This document shows positions 8,393-17,697 of a DNA stretch of 20,000 nucleotides, in pieces; within the stretch, counting starts at the first letter, position 1, and each line of letters starts with the position of its first letter. The DNA is from Monoplex corrugatus (Eukaryota > Mollusca > Gastropoda > Littorinimorpha > Ranellidae), in assembly GCA_030674185.1 (NCBI GenBank), contig JAPXFY010000023.1:14606186-14626185 (forward strand), in the 5' to 3' direction. The position numbers were made by a program, and so were the translations under genes. Below the pieces are notes generated by a model that was not told where the DNA came from, ran no database searches, and worked only from the letters and a program-made list of their open reading frames with translations.

Positions 8393-10531
8393 ATTGCAGC
8401 ATTACAATTATTTATTTCTTTCATTGCAGCATTACAATTATTATTTCTTTATTGCAGCATTACAATTATTTTATTCTTTCATTGCAGCATTACAATTATT
8501 TATTTCTTTCATTGCAGCATTACAATTATTTATTTCTTTTATTGCAGCATTACAATTATTCTTATTTCTTTTATTGCAGCATTACAATTATTATTTCTTT
8601 TATTGCAGCATTACAATTATTATTTCTTTTATTGCAGCATTACAATTATTCTTATTTCTTTTATTGCAGCATTACAATTATTCTTATTTCTTTTATTGCA
8701 GCATTACAATTATTCTTATTTCTTTTATTGCAGCATTACAATTATTCTTATTTCTTTTATTGCAGCATTACAATTATTCTTATTTCTTTTATTGCAGCAT
8801 TACAATTTTTTATTCTTATTTCTTTTATTGCAGCATACAATTATTCTTATTTCTTTTATTGCAGCATTACAATTATTCTTATTTCTTTTATTGCAGCATA
8901 CAATTATTCTTTCTTTTATTGCAGCATTACAATTATTCTTATTTCTTTTATTGCAGCATTACAATTATTATTTCTTTTATTGCAGCATTACAATTATTAT
9001 TTCTTTTATTGCAGCATTACAATTATTATTTCTTTTATTGCAGCATACAATTATTATTTCTTTTATTGCAGCATAACAATTATCTTATTTCTTTTATTGC
9101 AGCATTACAATTATTATTTCTTTTATTGCAGCATACAATTATTCTTATTTCTTTTATTGCAGCATAACAATTTTATTTCTTTTATTGCAGCATTACAATT
9201 ATTCTTATTTCTTTTATTGCAGCATACAATTATTTTTCTTTTATTGCAGCATACAATTATTCTTATTTCTTTTATTGCAAGCATTAACAATTATTCTTAT
9301 TTCTTTTATTGCAGCATACAATTATTCTATTTCTTTTATTGCAGCATTACAATTATTCTTATTTCTTTTATTGCAGCATTACAATTATTCTTATTTCTTT
9401 TATTGCAGCATTACAATTATTATTCTTATTACTCATTTTATTTCTATTGCAGCATTACAATTATTCTTATTTCTTTTATTGCAGCATTACAATTATTCTT
9501 ATTCTTTTATTGCAGCATTACAATTATTCTTATTTCTTTTATTGCAGCATTACAATTATTCTTATTTCTTTTATTGCAGCATTACAATTATTCTTATTTC
9601 TTTTATTGCAGCATTACAATTATTCTTATTTCTTTTATTGCAGCATTACAATTATTCTTATTTCTTTTATTGCAGCATTACAATTATTCTTATTTCTTTT
9701 ATTGCAGCATTACAATTATTCTTATTTCTTTTATTGCAGCATTACAATTATTCTTATTTCTTTTATTGCAGCATTACAATTATTCTTATTTCTTTTATTG
9801 CAGCATTACAATTATTCTTATTTCTTTTATTGCAGCATTACAATTATTCTTATTTCTTTTATTGCAGCATTACAATTATTCTTATTTCTTTTATTGCAGC
9901 ATTACAATTATTATTTTCTTTTATTGCAGCATTACAATTATTCTTATTTCTTTTATTGCAGCATTACAATTATTATTTCTTTTATTGCAGCATTACAATT
10001 ATTCTATTTCTTTATTGCAGCATTACAATTATTATTTCTTTTATTGCAGCATTACAATTATTCTTATTTCTTTTATTGCAGCATTACAATTATTCTTATT
10101 TCTTTATTGCAGCATTACAATTATTCTTATTTCTTTTATTGCAGCATTACAATTATTCTTTTCTTTTATTGCAGCATTACAATTATTCTTTCTTTTATTG
10201 CAGCATTACAATTATTCTTTCTTTTATTGCAGCATTACAATTATTATTCTTTTATGCAGCATACAATTATTTTCTTTTATTGCAGCATTAAATTATTATT
10301 TCTTTTATTGCAGCATTACAATTATTATTATTTCTTTTATTGCAGCATTACAATTATTTTTCTTTTATTGCAGCATTACAATTATTCTTTTTTTATATTG
10401 CAGCATTAAATTATTATTTCTTTTATTGCAGCATTACAATTATTATTATTTCTTTATTGCAGCATTACAATTATTCTTATTTCTTTTATTGCAGCATTAC
10501 AATTATTATTTCTTATTGCAGCATTACATAT
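8393..10531. repeat. Minisatellite array, about 70 units of roughly 29-32 bp
   Basis: On the plus strand each unit reads CATTACAATTATT, then CTTATTTCTTTTATTGCAG. I count about 70 TTGCAG-type boundaries. A core at about 9510-9900 consists of near-identical 32-bp units, and the edges hold 29-31-bp variants. Because the unit has no stop codon on the plus strand and its length is not a multiple of 3, all three plus frames stay open for long distances; this is not a gene. On the minus strand most units contain AATAAA and TGTA. The array fills the end of intron A-B right up to exon B. Confidence 0.97.
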
Positions 10532-10547
10532 CTTATTTATATTTTAT

Positions 10548-11083
10548 TGTTGCTTAAAGCCCAGCCCACTGCGTAGAGCCATGTCAGGGCTATACCCATT
10601 TCAATGTACACACAGTACTTTAACAGGAAAAAAAAAAAAAGAAACAGAAAATTAAGTACACATATCAATGCATTCGAGCACAAAATCTAAGGAGAAGCCT
10701 CTGGCGTTGACCACTCCATCCAATTTATCGCACAGGAGAGTTAAAAAACATACCCGAATACAAATTTAAACATAACTAAGGACACTAAAACATATCTAAG
10801 AACAGGTCCAATTTACCTAAAATTTCTTCTGCATATCTCACTTCCCTAGAGCCAAAAATGCACTTAATACATTTACCAAGTCATCAGTCCTAAGAGAAAG
10901 TACGTAAGACTCTATTGAACACACACAGGTGAACAGACCAGAAAGGCAGAAAATGATAGCAAGAAATGACAGAAAGCAAAGGAACAAGGCAGAAACATTG
11001 AGAGTGACAGAAAAGAAGAAATTCCCAGCACAGAATTTCCAGAAGGTGGGGATACTATTTATACTGAAAGAGCCCCCGGGGAG
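10548..11083 (-). mobile_element. Dispersed retroposon, copy 2
   Basis: Collinear with 7281-7796: shared blocks include AAAGCCCAGCC, ACTGCGTAGA, AAATTAAGTACACAT, CTAGAGCCAAAAATGCACTTA and CAGAATTTCCAGAAGGTGGG. On the minus strand the 3' end is GGGCTTTAAGCAACAATAAAA, a degenerate tail that passes directly into the 32-bp array. The distal end is followed by GTTACAATTATTC, which resembles an array unit. Confidence 0.75.
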
Positions 11084-11152
11084 TTACAATTATTCATAAT
11101 GACTTTCTATTCAAAGGCAGGACAGACAGAAGTACAAGTATTATTTGTAAAT

Positions 11153-11275
11153 ATGAAGGTTACTCGATTAGGTGGATAAAAATTAATTTTAAAAATGAGG
11201 GTTACCAGAAGAGATGGATAAAAATCAAATTTTAAAAATGAAGGTTACTAGATTAGGTGGATAAAAAGTAACTAA
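11153..11275. repeat. 42-43-bp tandem repeat, nearly three copies
   Basis: ATGAAGGTTAC or ATGAGGGTTAC recurs at 11153, 11195 and 11238, each followed by GGATAAAAA and an A/T-rich run. Confidence 0.85.
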
Positions 11276-11444
11276 AAAAGGACAAAAACTAATTAATATC
11301 AATTAAAGGACAAAGAGTAAGTAATAAAAAAAAAAAACAATATTATAGGCAATGACTAATTAATAACTAAAGGACAAAGGCCAATTAATAACAATTAAAG
11401 GTCAAAGACCAATTAATAACAACTAAACGACCAAAACTAATTAA
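11276..11444. repeat. Minisatellite (AAAGGACAAAGACTAATTAATAAC-type), left arm
   Basis: Irregular units of roughly 28-36 bp built from GGACAAAGAC and TAATTAATAACAATTAA. The array is interrupted by the TTAA element at 11445-12111 and resumes at 12112. Confidence 0.85.
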
Positions 11445-12111
11445 CTCTTTTCCCGCCATCATCGCAATCAAGCGACTTCCCGTACAACCGCCATGGTCAC
11501 ATTTGTGCGACTTGGAGGGGTCATGCTAATCGACAACTTTTCATGCGGATACAAAGCTTCTGTCAGCTCCACTGGTGAATGCAGGTGACTGTGCTATTTT
11601 AAACTTTACCCAGCAACCTAGTTTTTCAGCAGTAAGGCCGAAGTGTGGCTTTGTTAATTGTCGGAATTTACGTCACGTTTTCTCTGAAGCATTTTCTCCA
11701 AAATGGCTGCAAATCGACACGCATTGTCTACCACTCTGAGTAGAATAAGCAGACAGCTGACTTTGTGTGTAGATTTTCCATTGCTTTTCCTCATTTACTA
11801 TAATGATATCTGGCGCACAATTCACGAAATAAGGTCAGTAGTACAACTAATAAACCGTATGAAAAAAACTGTTTATCTTTATAATAAGATTATCTGTGGA
11901 ATAATCAATCAAGCACATGGGCCTAAACATAAGCAAGCATTGCTACATAAATGCATCTGCCTTTTACACAGCAAAAAAAAAAGTAAGTGAAAATCTTTAA
12001 CAGTCTTTGAGATAAGCTTTTAAAAATGCATACTGCGCTGCAAAATTGGCTGCCCAAAATATACTTGGCACTGAGGAGTGCCGTTTCTGGGGAAACTTGG
12101 TGGTGAAAGAG
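11445..12111. mobile_element. TTAA-flanked inverted-repeat element, 667 bp
   Basis: TTAA at 11441-11444 is followed by CTCTTTTCCCGCCA. The right end TGGTGGTGAAAGAG is followed by TTAA at 12112-12115. The termini match in CTCTTT and in the CCxCCA spacing. The element lies inside the GGACAAAG minisatellite, whose units contain the uninterrupted ACTAATTAATAAC. A short ATG frame opens at 11703 after CTCCAAA, with no recognised domain. It is probably non-autonomous and related in its ends to 2704-3471. Confidence 0.7.
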
Positions 12112-12247
12112 TTAATAGCAAAGGACAAAGACTAATACATAGCAACAGACAAAGACTAATTAATGGGCAAAGGACAAAGAATAATAACAAAGGACAAGAA
12201 CTAATTAATAACAAAGGGCAAAGACTGATTAATAACAACTCAAGGAC
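12112..12247. repeat. Same minisatellite, right arm
   Basis: Units such as AAAGGACAAAGACTAAT and AATTAATAACAA continue the array seen before the TTAA element. The arm ends where an RTE-like LINE fragment begins. Confidence 0.85.
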
Positions 12248-12334
12248 AAAACGGCATTCAAGAAGATGAAAAGCATTCTTACCAACGAATGCCTATCAAC
12301 TAACATCAGGAAGACAGTTCTTGAATGTTAATAG
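12247..12334 (+). mobile_element. RTE-like LINE, plus-strand copy, left fragment
   Basis: The segment is collinear with the complement of about 18122-18208 in the minus-strand RTE-like element. Shared blocks are GCATTCAAGAAGATGA, AAGCATTCTTACCAAC and ACATCAGGAAGA, then TTCTTGAATGTTA. It encodes part of the region after the YADD motif. The 5' end is truncated within the minisatellite with CAAA overlap. The copy stops at about 12334, where another LINE begins, and resumes at 16823. Confidence 0.8.
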
Positions 12335-12941
12335 AGGAACGCACCTTCAGATATGGAGGTCAACTGCAAATATAAGAATAAGAAGCCAGGTGCCATTTCC
12401 CGCTGCCTTGCGGTCTCATTGAATTGAGAAAGGCTGGAGGAGTAAACCTCACAAAAATCAGGAGGGAGGGACCCGTAGACGGTAATTGGCCAACTTGGCC
12501 AATATCCGGCATCCCCTGGATACTGCGAACATATTGGCCTGTCTTTCCTTCGCGGATTGTTCATGTGAGTGGAGAGGAAGTGAGTGTTGTTTGGGCAAGA
12601 CACTTGCAATCTCACGGACACGAGACATAAAGTGGAGAGGACACTTCGTCGGTCACTGTGAAAGTGGACGAAAAAAAAACGGGCTGTGACAGTTACCGGT
12701 TATAAGCTTCCCCAAAAAGGCGTATACAGGGAACGCCAGGGGTCACAATCGACAGTGGGATGGCTATTCAGTCACATCGGTTGGTTACGCCCGCTTAATC
12801 CTGGCAGCCCCAGGACAATAGGTACCAACCCGCCAGATCAGAATTGCCTCAGTTAGGGTCATGGAACTATAACCAAAAGTTGAAAGTCTTGACGTTAAAC
12901 TTGGCCTTAAGAAAAAGAAAAACGAAAAGTCGCTGCCTTTA

Positions 12942-14179
12942 CGGACTGGAACTTGGAATGTCCAGACAATGCAAGCAGGTCTTGATAATATGGACCTGTC
13001 ACACGGCCATATTCGGAAAACAGCTGTCATTGATAAGGCGCTATCATGTCTGAATCCTGACATAGTTGCCCTGCAGGAGACTCGTACTGCAGGTAGCGGA
13101 TCTCTCAAAGAGGAAAATTATACTGTTTTTCTGGAGAGGCTTAAATGCCGACCAGCACAGACTTTATGGTGTTGGTTTTGCCATCCAAAATAGTCTAGTG
13201 CGGTCGATCAGCACCCATACGGGAATTTCAGAGCGAATTATGTCGCTCTGCCTCCAAATCACAAAGGGCAATGTTAACCTTGTCAGTTAATGACAAACCA
13301 TAAGTAATCCATTGCGCAACAGAATTCAGAAATGCCATTTCATGTTTCTTCCTGTTCCCAGGTCTACTTGATTCGTTGCACTGGGCACAATCCACTCCCT
13401 TACCTCTTGGCTCTTGCCCTGTGCCTTCTTCAGAACAGGGCGATAAAGATATGGCATGTCCACTTCTCAAAATTGCAGAACTCATCTCACTTCCCCTTTG
13501 ACATCATAGTTACCTCCCCTCTCCCCACTTCTTAACTACTGCTCATGAAGACATGGGCATTCCATTTGGTCCCTTTTTATCCACTGGACGAGGCAGCAGG
13601 GAAGTTTTTAGTCCTGTTTTTATTATCCGTTGTTTGGTGTTTGTGGTCTGTTTGTGACCGTGCATTCGCGCTTGACAAAGGCCGGTTGGCCGAAAATTTG
13701 CGCTTGTTTTGTCTTGTTTTGTCAAATACGCGCTTACATTGGTTTTCTTGTTCTTCTGGTTCTTGTCAATGCGTATGCTCCTACACTTGGTGCCTCTCCA
13801 GATGTTAAGAATTCTTTTTATGAGGCTCTTGCAGACACTGTTAGGCTCATGAATATTGAAGAACCGCTTTTCATTCTTGGAGACTTCAACGCACATGTCG
13901 GCAATCAACGGAGTCATTGGCCCCGAGCCTTAGGCTATCATGGGATCGGCAAGATGAATGAAAATGGTCAGAGGCTATTAGAGTTCTGTACCATCAACAA
14001 TCTTGCAGTAACAAACACCTTCTTTGCCTTGAAGGATCAACACAAGGTATCATGGTGCCATCCCAGGTCTAAGCATTGGCATCAAATTGATTTCGTTCTG
14101 GCATGAAGGATTGACCTTAACTGTGTCCGTGTTACGTGTAGCTTCCACAGTGCGGACTGTGACACAGATCACACTCTCT
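12942..14179 (+). pseudogene. LINE endonuclease (APE fold), broken
   Basis: Motifs in order are GTWNVQTM at about 12948, a metal-binding Glu in LQETR at about 13070, YGVGFAI at about 13168, NAYAPTL at about 13769, GDFNAHVG at about 13879, HQIDFVLA at about 14085, and the terminal DTDHTLL at about 14160. These are the conserved blocks of AP-endonuclease-like domains in LINEs, which nick target DNA for target-primed reverse transcription. Damage: a frameshift near 13140, a 476-bp insertion between the sixth and seventh codons before APTL, an in-frame TGA at 14104-14106 where Arg (CGA) would be expected after FVLA, and a one-base loss near 14180. Confidence 0.82.
13286..13761. mobile_element. 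476-bp insertion within the LINE endonuclease, 7-bp duplication
   Basis: CTTGTCA occurs at 13279-13285 and again at 13762-13768. Removing the sequence between them plus one copy rejoins Asn-Leu-Val to Asn-Ala-Tyr-Ala-Pro in frame, exactly the conserved endonuclease block. The insert has no recognised domain. It contains GACAAAGGCCGGTTGGCCGA, a GGCC hairpin, and ends with a TTCTTG-like tail, suggesting a SINE-type or other non-autonomous element. Because the tail resembles the duplication, the duplication length is approximate. Confidence 0.75.
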
Positions 14180-14180
14180 T

Positions 14181-16583
14181 GTGAGTAAGTTGAGCGTCAA
14201 GCCTAAGCCGAAGCACCATTCCAAACCAGCTGCAAAACCAAAAATAAATGTCAACATGTGTAAAAATTATTCCAAAAAAGAAACTTTTAGAAATGAAATA
14301 CAAAACAAAAATGATTTTCAACTGCGTGAATCTGTGGATGAGAGGTGGCAGGTGATGGAAACTGCTATTTATGAGTCAGCCAAGTCGACCTATGGTGTAC
14401 TCAAAACAGCTCAAAAAGATTGGGTGTGTGAGTATGCTGACCACCTTTTGCCACTGTATGAAATAAAAAAGAAAGTACTTTTAGCCCATAAGAAAAATCC
14501 AAGTCCAGAATCAAAGGAATATCTTCGCACAACCAAATTCATCTTGCAACGCGAGGAAAGGAGGTGTGTGAATGAATATTGGATAAATCTTTGCAAGAAA
14601 CTCAAGCAGCATCTGACCATGGAGGTACAAAAACAATGCACTCTCTAATGAAGCGTGCTCTAGGCCCAACCATTACCCAGTTGGCGAAACTGAAATCTGA
14701 GGATGGCGAACCGATAGAAGACCAGGCTAAACAGCAAGAGAGATGGATGGAACACTACTCCAAGCTTTATGCTCAAGACCTCCCTGAACATCCAGGTATG
14801 GAAGCAGTCTGCCCTCTTTCAGCGTGATTGCAGAATTGGATGAGGAGCCTACCGGAGAAGAGCTTTCTGAAGCAATAAGTGCCCTGACAAATGGGAAGGC
14901 ACCAGGCAAAGATGGTATTCCTGCTGAAAGTTTTAAGAAAAATAAGGATGTTCTTCTCCCACAGTTGCATGCATTGCTGCTGCAATGCTGGCGACAACGT
15001 GAAATGCCACACAAAATGCGGGACGCCAAAATCGTTACCCTGTACAAAAATAAGGGTGACAGGGGCGACTGTAATAATTACAGGGGGATATCTTTTCTTT
15101 CTGAGGCGGGTAAGATTTTTGCTAGGGTCCTTCTGAAACACCTGCAAAGATTGGCTGATCGCATCCTGCCAGAGACACAGTCTGGTTTTAGGGCTGGTCG
15201 ATCAACGACTGATATGGTCTTTACACTGCGCCAGCTGCAGGCAAAAATGCAGGGAACAAAAAAAACCACTGTTCATCACCTTTGTTGATCTGACGAAGGC
15301 ATTTGACACTGTGAGCTGCAAATCGCTCTGTAAGGTACTGGAAAAAATGGGTTGTCCACCTGTTCTTTTGCAATTAGTCATTTGTTTTCACGAGGACATA
15401 AATGCGTGCATTCAATTCAATGGAAATACATCAGAGCCATTCAAGGTGAGAAGTGGTGTAAAACAGGATTGTGTCCTGGCACCCACTCTCTTTGCCATTC
15501 ATTTTGCTGCTCTCCTGCACCATGCTTTTGATGGGAGCGAGGATGGAGTTTACCTCAAAACCAGGTTCGACAGATCTCTTTTCAATCTGAAAAGACTGAA
15601 GTCGAAACGACTGATGACTGAAGTGTTGATCAGAGAGTTGCTTTTCGCTGACAATGCTGCGATAGTGGCTCACAGTGAAATCAAACTTCAAAGACTAGTC
15701 GATCTTTTAGAGGAAGCATGCGATCTCTTCGGGTTAACAATCAGCGTCAAGGAAACTGAGGTAATTGGACAAGGGACAAACTCACCACCAGAGATAAAAC
15801 TCGGTAGTGAATCTCTGAAAACAGTAGATAACTTTGTTTACTTGGGATCCACCATAACATCGACCCTATCTTTGGATGAGGTATTGACGAGCAGAATAGG
15901 AAACGCTACAGCTGCATTCAAGAAACTTATGAAAAGAGCATGGGAAAATGATAAGCTTAGGATAAAAACCAAGACTCTAATTTACCAAACATGTGTCCTC
16001 TCAACATTCCTTTACGAGAGTGAGACGTGGATCTTGTATGGTCTGGAGAGGAGGTTAAATAGTTTTCATATGAGGTGTTTACAAAAAATTTTAAAAATGA
16101 AATGGCAAGATAGAGTCCCGGATACAGAAGTGCTCAAAAGAGCTGGCATTCTGTCACTATATCCCATCCTGCGGTCTCGGCGTCTCAGGTGGCTTGGTCA
16201 CGTTGCGCTTATGGATAACTCCCAGAATCCCAAAACAGATAATGTATGGGGAACTATCTGAGGGCATATGTAACGTTGGATGGCCCAATCTTCGCTTCAA
16301 GGACCAGCGTAGAACATCCATGATAGAATTTTCTATCAATGTTGCGAACTGGGATACGGTTGCCCAGGATCGAGTGGGGTGGAGAGCTGCTGTTTTCGAG
16401 GGAGCAAAGGGCTATGAAGAGGATAGAGTCGAGAGCGCTATAGAGGCTAGACAAAGATGCAAATGCCCCACAATGGATGACTCCACAGTATACTACTAAT
16501 GTAGTCGTTGTCAGAAACCGTGCCAATCGTGCATATCGTGCACTGCTTGTTTTAGCCATGAGTGTCGCTGTGTTTTAAGATAA
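14181..16583 (+). pseudogene. LINE reverse transcriptase and C-terminal cysteine-rich domain, broken
   Basis: An N-terminal linker (14181-14820) leads to reverse transcriptase blocks: LTNGKAPGKDGIPAE at about 14887, KNKGDRGDCNNYRGIS at about 15046, ETQSGFRAGRSTTDM at about 15172, FVDLTKAFDTV at about 15279 (first catalytic Asp present), SGVKQDCVLAP at about 15453, and LLFADNAAIV at about 15638. The last should be [FY]ADD, but GAC-AAT gives FADN, so a catalytic Asp is lost. After it come the YLGSTI, WLGHV and PNLRFKD regions, then a stop at 16497-16499. Beyond that stop the same frame continues with a Cys/His-rich finger to 16583. Frameshifts occur near 14640, 14820, 15270 (in a poly-A run) and 16220. 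It cannot make an active enzyme. Confidence 0.85.
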
Positions 16584-16822
16584 CTAATTTTCTGCTGCCG
16601 ACTGTCGCCATCGTCGAAAAAGGCCACAGAGGTGTGGACAGTCACAAAAACATAAGTTTGGAGGGGAAAGTCCAGAATCAGCACTTTCTGAAGACGTTTT
16701 ATTTCAACTGAAGCTTCTTCAAAGTCAAAAAAAAAAAAGTATAAATTTATTTTTCTGAACATATTTTTGTATACAACGTGAGACAACTAGAATGTCTTGA
16801 TCATCTTGATATTGTTTTCTAT

Positions 16823-17195
16823 AAAGTCAGAACAAAATTGAGGCAACTGAAATGTGGTTTCTAAGAAGAATGTTGAGAGTTCCATGGACAGCAAAGAAAA
16901 CAAACTAGACAGCCTTGATGGAGGCAGACACAAGAAGATCATTAATAATGAAGATTAGGAAAAGACAAGCAACATATAGAGGACATTTTATGAGGAAAGG
17001 GGAATTAGAGTACCTGGTCACAACACGAAAGCTGGAGGGAAAGAGAACACCAGGTAGACCCACGGAGAAAATGTTGGATGGACTTGCAGGGTGGCTGAGG
17101 ACAGAGAGGGTGGGAGATGTACTTGCAGCGACAGGGGATAGATTCATGTGGAGAGCCATGATTGCCAAGCCATGCGGCAGGGCACATGATGATGA
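16823..17195 (+). mobile_element. RTE-like LINE, plus-strand copy, right fragment
   Basis: Collinear with the complement of about 17705-18075. The translated remnants include FLRRMLRVPWT-type residues followed by the [20 protein letters not shown] region, the typical C-terminus of RTE-clade elements. It ends with GGGCACATGATGATGA, a short ATG-repeat 3' tail. About 45 bp present in the minus-strand copy are missing between this fragment and 12247-12334, at the site of the nested insertion. The 3' tail stops about 60 bp from exon A's donor. Confidence 0.82.
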
Positions 17196-17257
17196 AGGGA
17201 GATTGTTTTTAAATGATGGGAACAAGACTAAACACAATAACAACACAGGTGCCAGAC

Positions 17258-17399
17258 CAATGGTGGATTCACAGAACTGTTCATTAGCCACCTCCCCAGC
17301 CAGGTTGGCCCCCATCATGACAGCACACTCCACGTTGCCCAGGCTCTCTGAGATCATATCGGATATCAGTCTGATGCCGCCGTCTGTCAGCGCAAACCC
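17258..17399 (-). CDS. GPD1: Glycerol-3-phosphate dehydrogenase (NAD+), exon A
   Basis: The exon reads 17399 to 17258 and holds 47 codons plus the first base of a Gly codon. It starts [20 protein letters not shown], then [18 protein letters not shown] and [10 protein letters not shown], matching human GPD1 residues 121-167. The exon begins with the Gly that follows catalytic Lys120 in the family, so that Lys is in the preceding, unseen exon. The acceptor is GTGTGTGACAG (ends 17400) with a T-rich tract further upstream. The donor GTCTGG at 17257-17252 keeps only GT and is weak. Phase 1 at the end fits exon B. No frameshift or stop. The alternative that the exon runs on past 17258 would add non-conserved hydrophobic residues. 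Confidence 0.9.
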
Positions 17400-17499
17400 C
17401 TGTCACACACAATACTGAAGATGATGATTTATCGGACATTCAGAAAAAAAAATGACAAACGTGAATAGTCTTAGTTTCAATTTACAAGAGAAACTATAA

Positions 17500-17697
17500 C
17501 ACACTCCATGCAACAAAATGTCAAACACAACACACAATGGACTATCACACACTACACGACAAAATTTCACACACACACCCACACAAAACATGTTACACAC
17601 TACACACAAAATGTCAAACACTACACACAATACAACATAATAACATGTCACACACTACACACAACATGTCACACACTACCCCACAACATGTCACACA
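17500..17697. repeat. 21-bp minisatellite (ACATGTCACACACTACACACA), left arm
   Basis: Degenerate at the left (AAAATGTCAAACACAACACAC) and regular near 17640-17697. The unit has the palindrome ACATGT. The array is interrupted by the LINE at 17698 and resumes at about 19685. Confidence 0.88.

Larger units (their letters stand above)
12335..16822 (+). mobile_element. Nearly full-length APE-type non-LTR retrotransposon, inactive
   Basis: Includes a 5' leader of about 600 bp, an endonuclease region, a reverse transcriptase region, a cysteine-rich C-terminus and a 3' UTR ending near a poly(A) run at 16727-16738. The exact 3' edge, somewhere between 16740 and 16822, is unclear. It sits inside the plus-strand RTE-like copy and is itself split by an insertion at 13286-13761. 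The order endonuclease then reverse transcriptase, with no RNase H domain visible, suits RTE/Jockey-type LINEs; I do not assign the clade. The damage is described in the two pseudogene entries. Confidence 0.85.
357..17399 (-). other. GPD1: GPD1-family gene, internal part (four exons, three complete introns)
   Basis: Four minus-strand blocks, read from high to low coordinate, give one continuous protein segment of the NAD-dependent glycerol-3-phosphate dehydrogenase family. This enzyme interconverts dihydroxyacetone phosphate and glycerol 3-phosphate in the cytosol. Exons are A 17399-17258, B 8382-8270, C 6971-6851 and D 472-357, with lengths 142, 113, 121 and 116 nt. Junction phases are 1, 0 and 1, and each fits its partner. 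Introns are about 8.9, 1.3 and 6.4 kb. The segment corresponds to human GPD1 from about residue 121 to the 280s, mainly the C-terminal substrate-binding domain. The 5' exons (NAD-binding Rossmann fold) and the last coding exons are outside the window. All splice sites are acceptable except those of intron A-B. I cannot tell GPD1 from GPD1L. Confidence 0.88.

Noticed and set aside
8393..10531. Possible CRISPR array, from the regular ~32-bp period
   Set aside because: There are no unique spacers, the repeats are head-to-tail without gaps, and the context is eukaryotic.
8332..10557. A 741-codon plus-strand open frame rich in Leu, Phe, Tyr and Ile
   Set aside because: It is a translation of the 32-bp tandem array; the peptide repeats every 32 residues (three units) and the other two frames are equally open. 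The first part runs antisense through exon B.
11703..11990. 95-codon frame inside the 667-bp TTAA element
   Set aside because: No recognised transposase motif. I kept only the ATG position as a possible remnant.
13290..13765. Open frames in the 476-bp insert
   Set aside because: They are short, in competing frames, and show no recognised domain. The sequence behaves as an insertion in the LINE.
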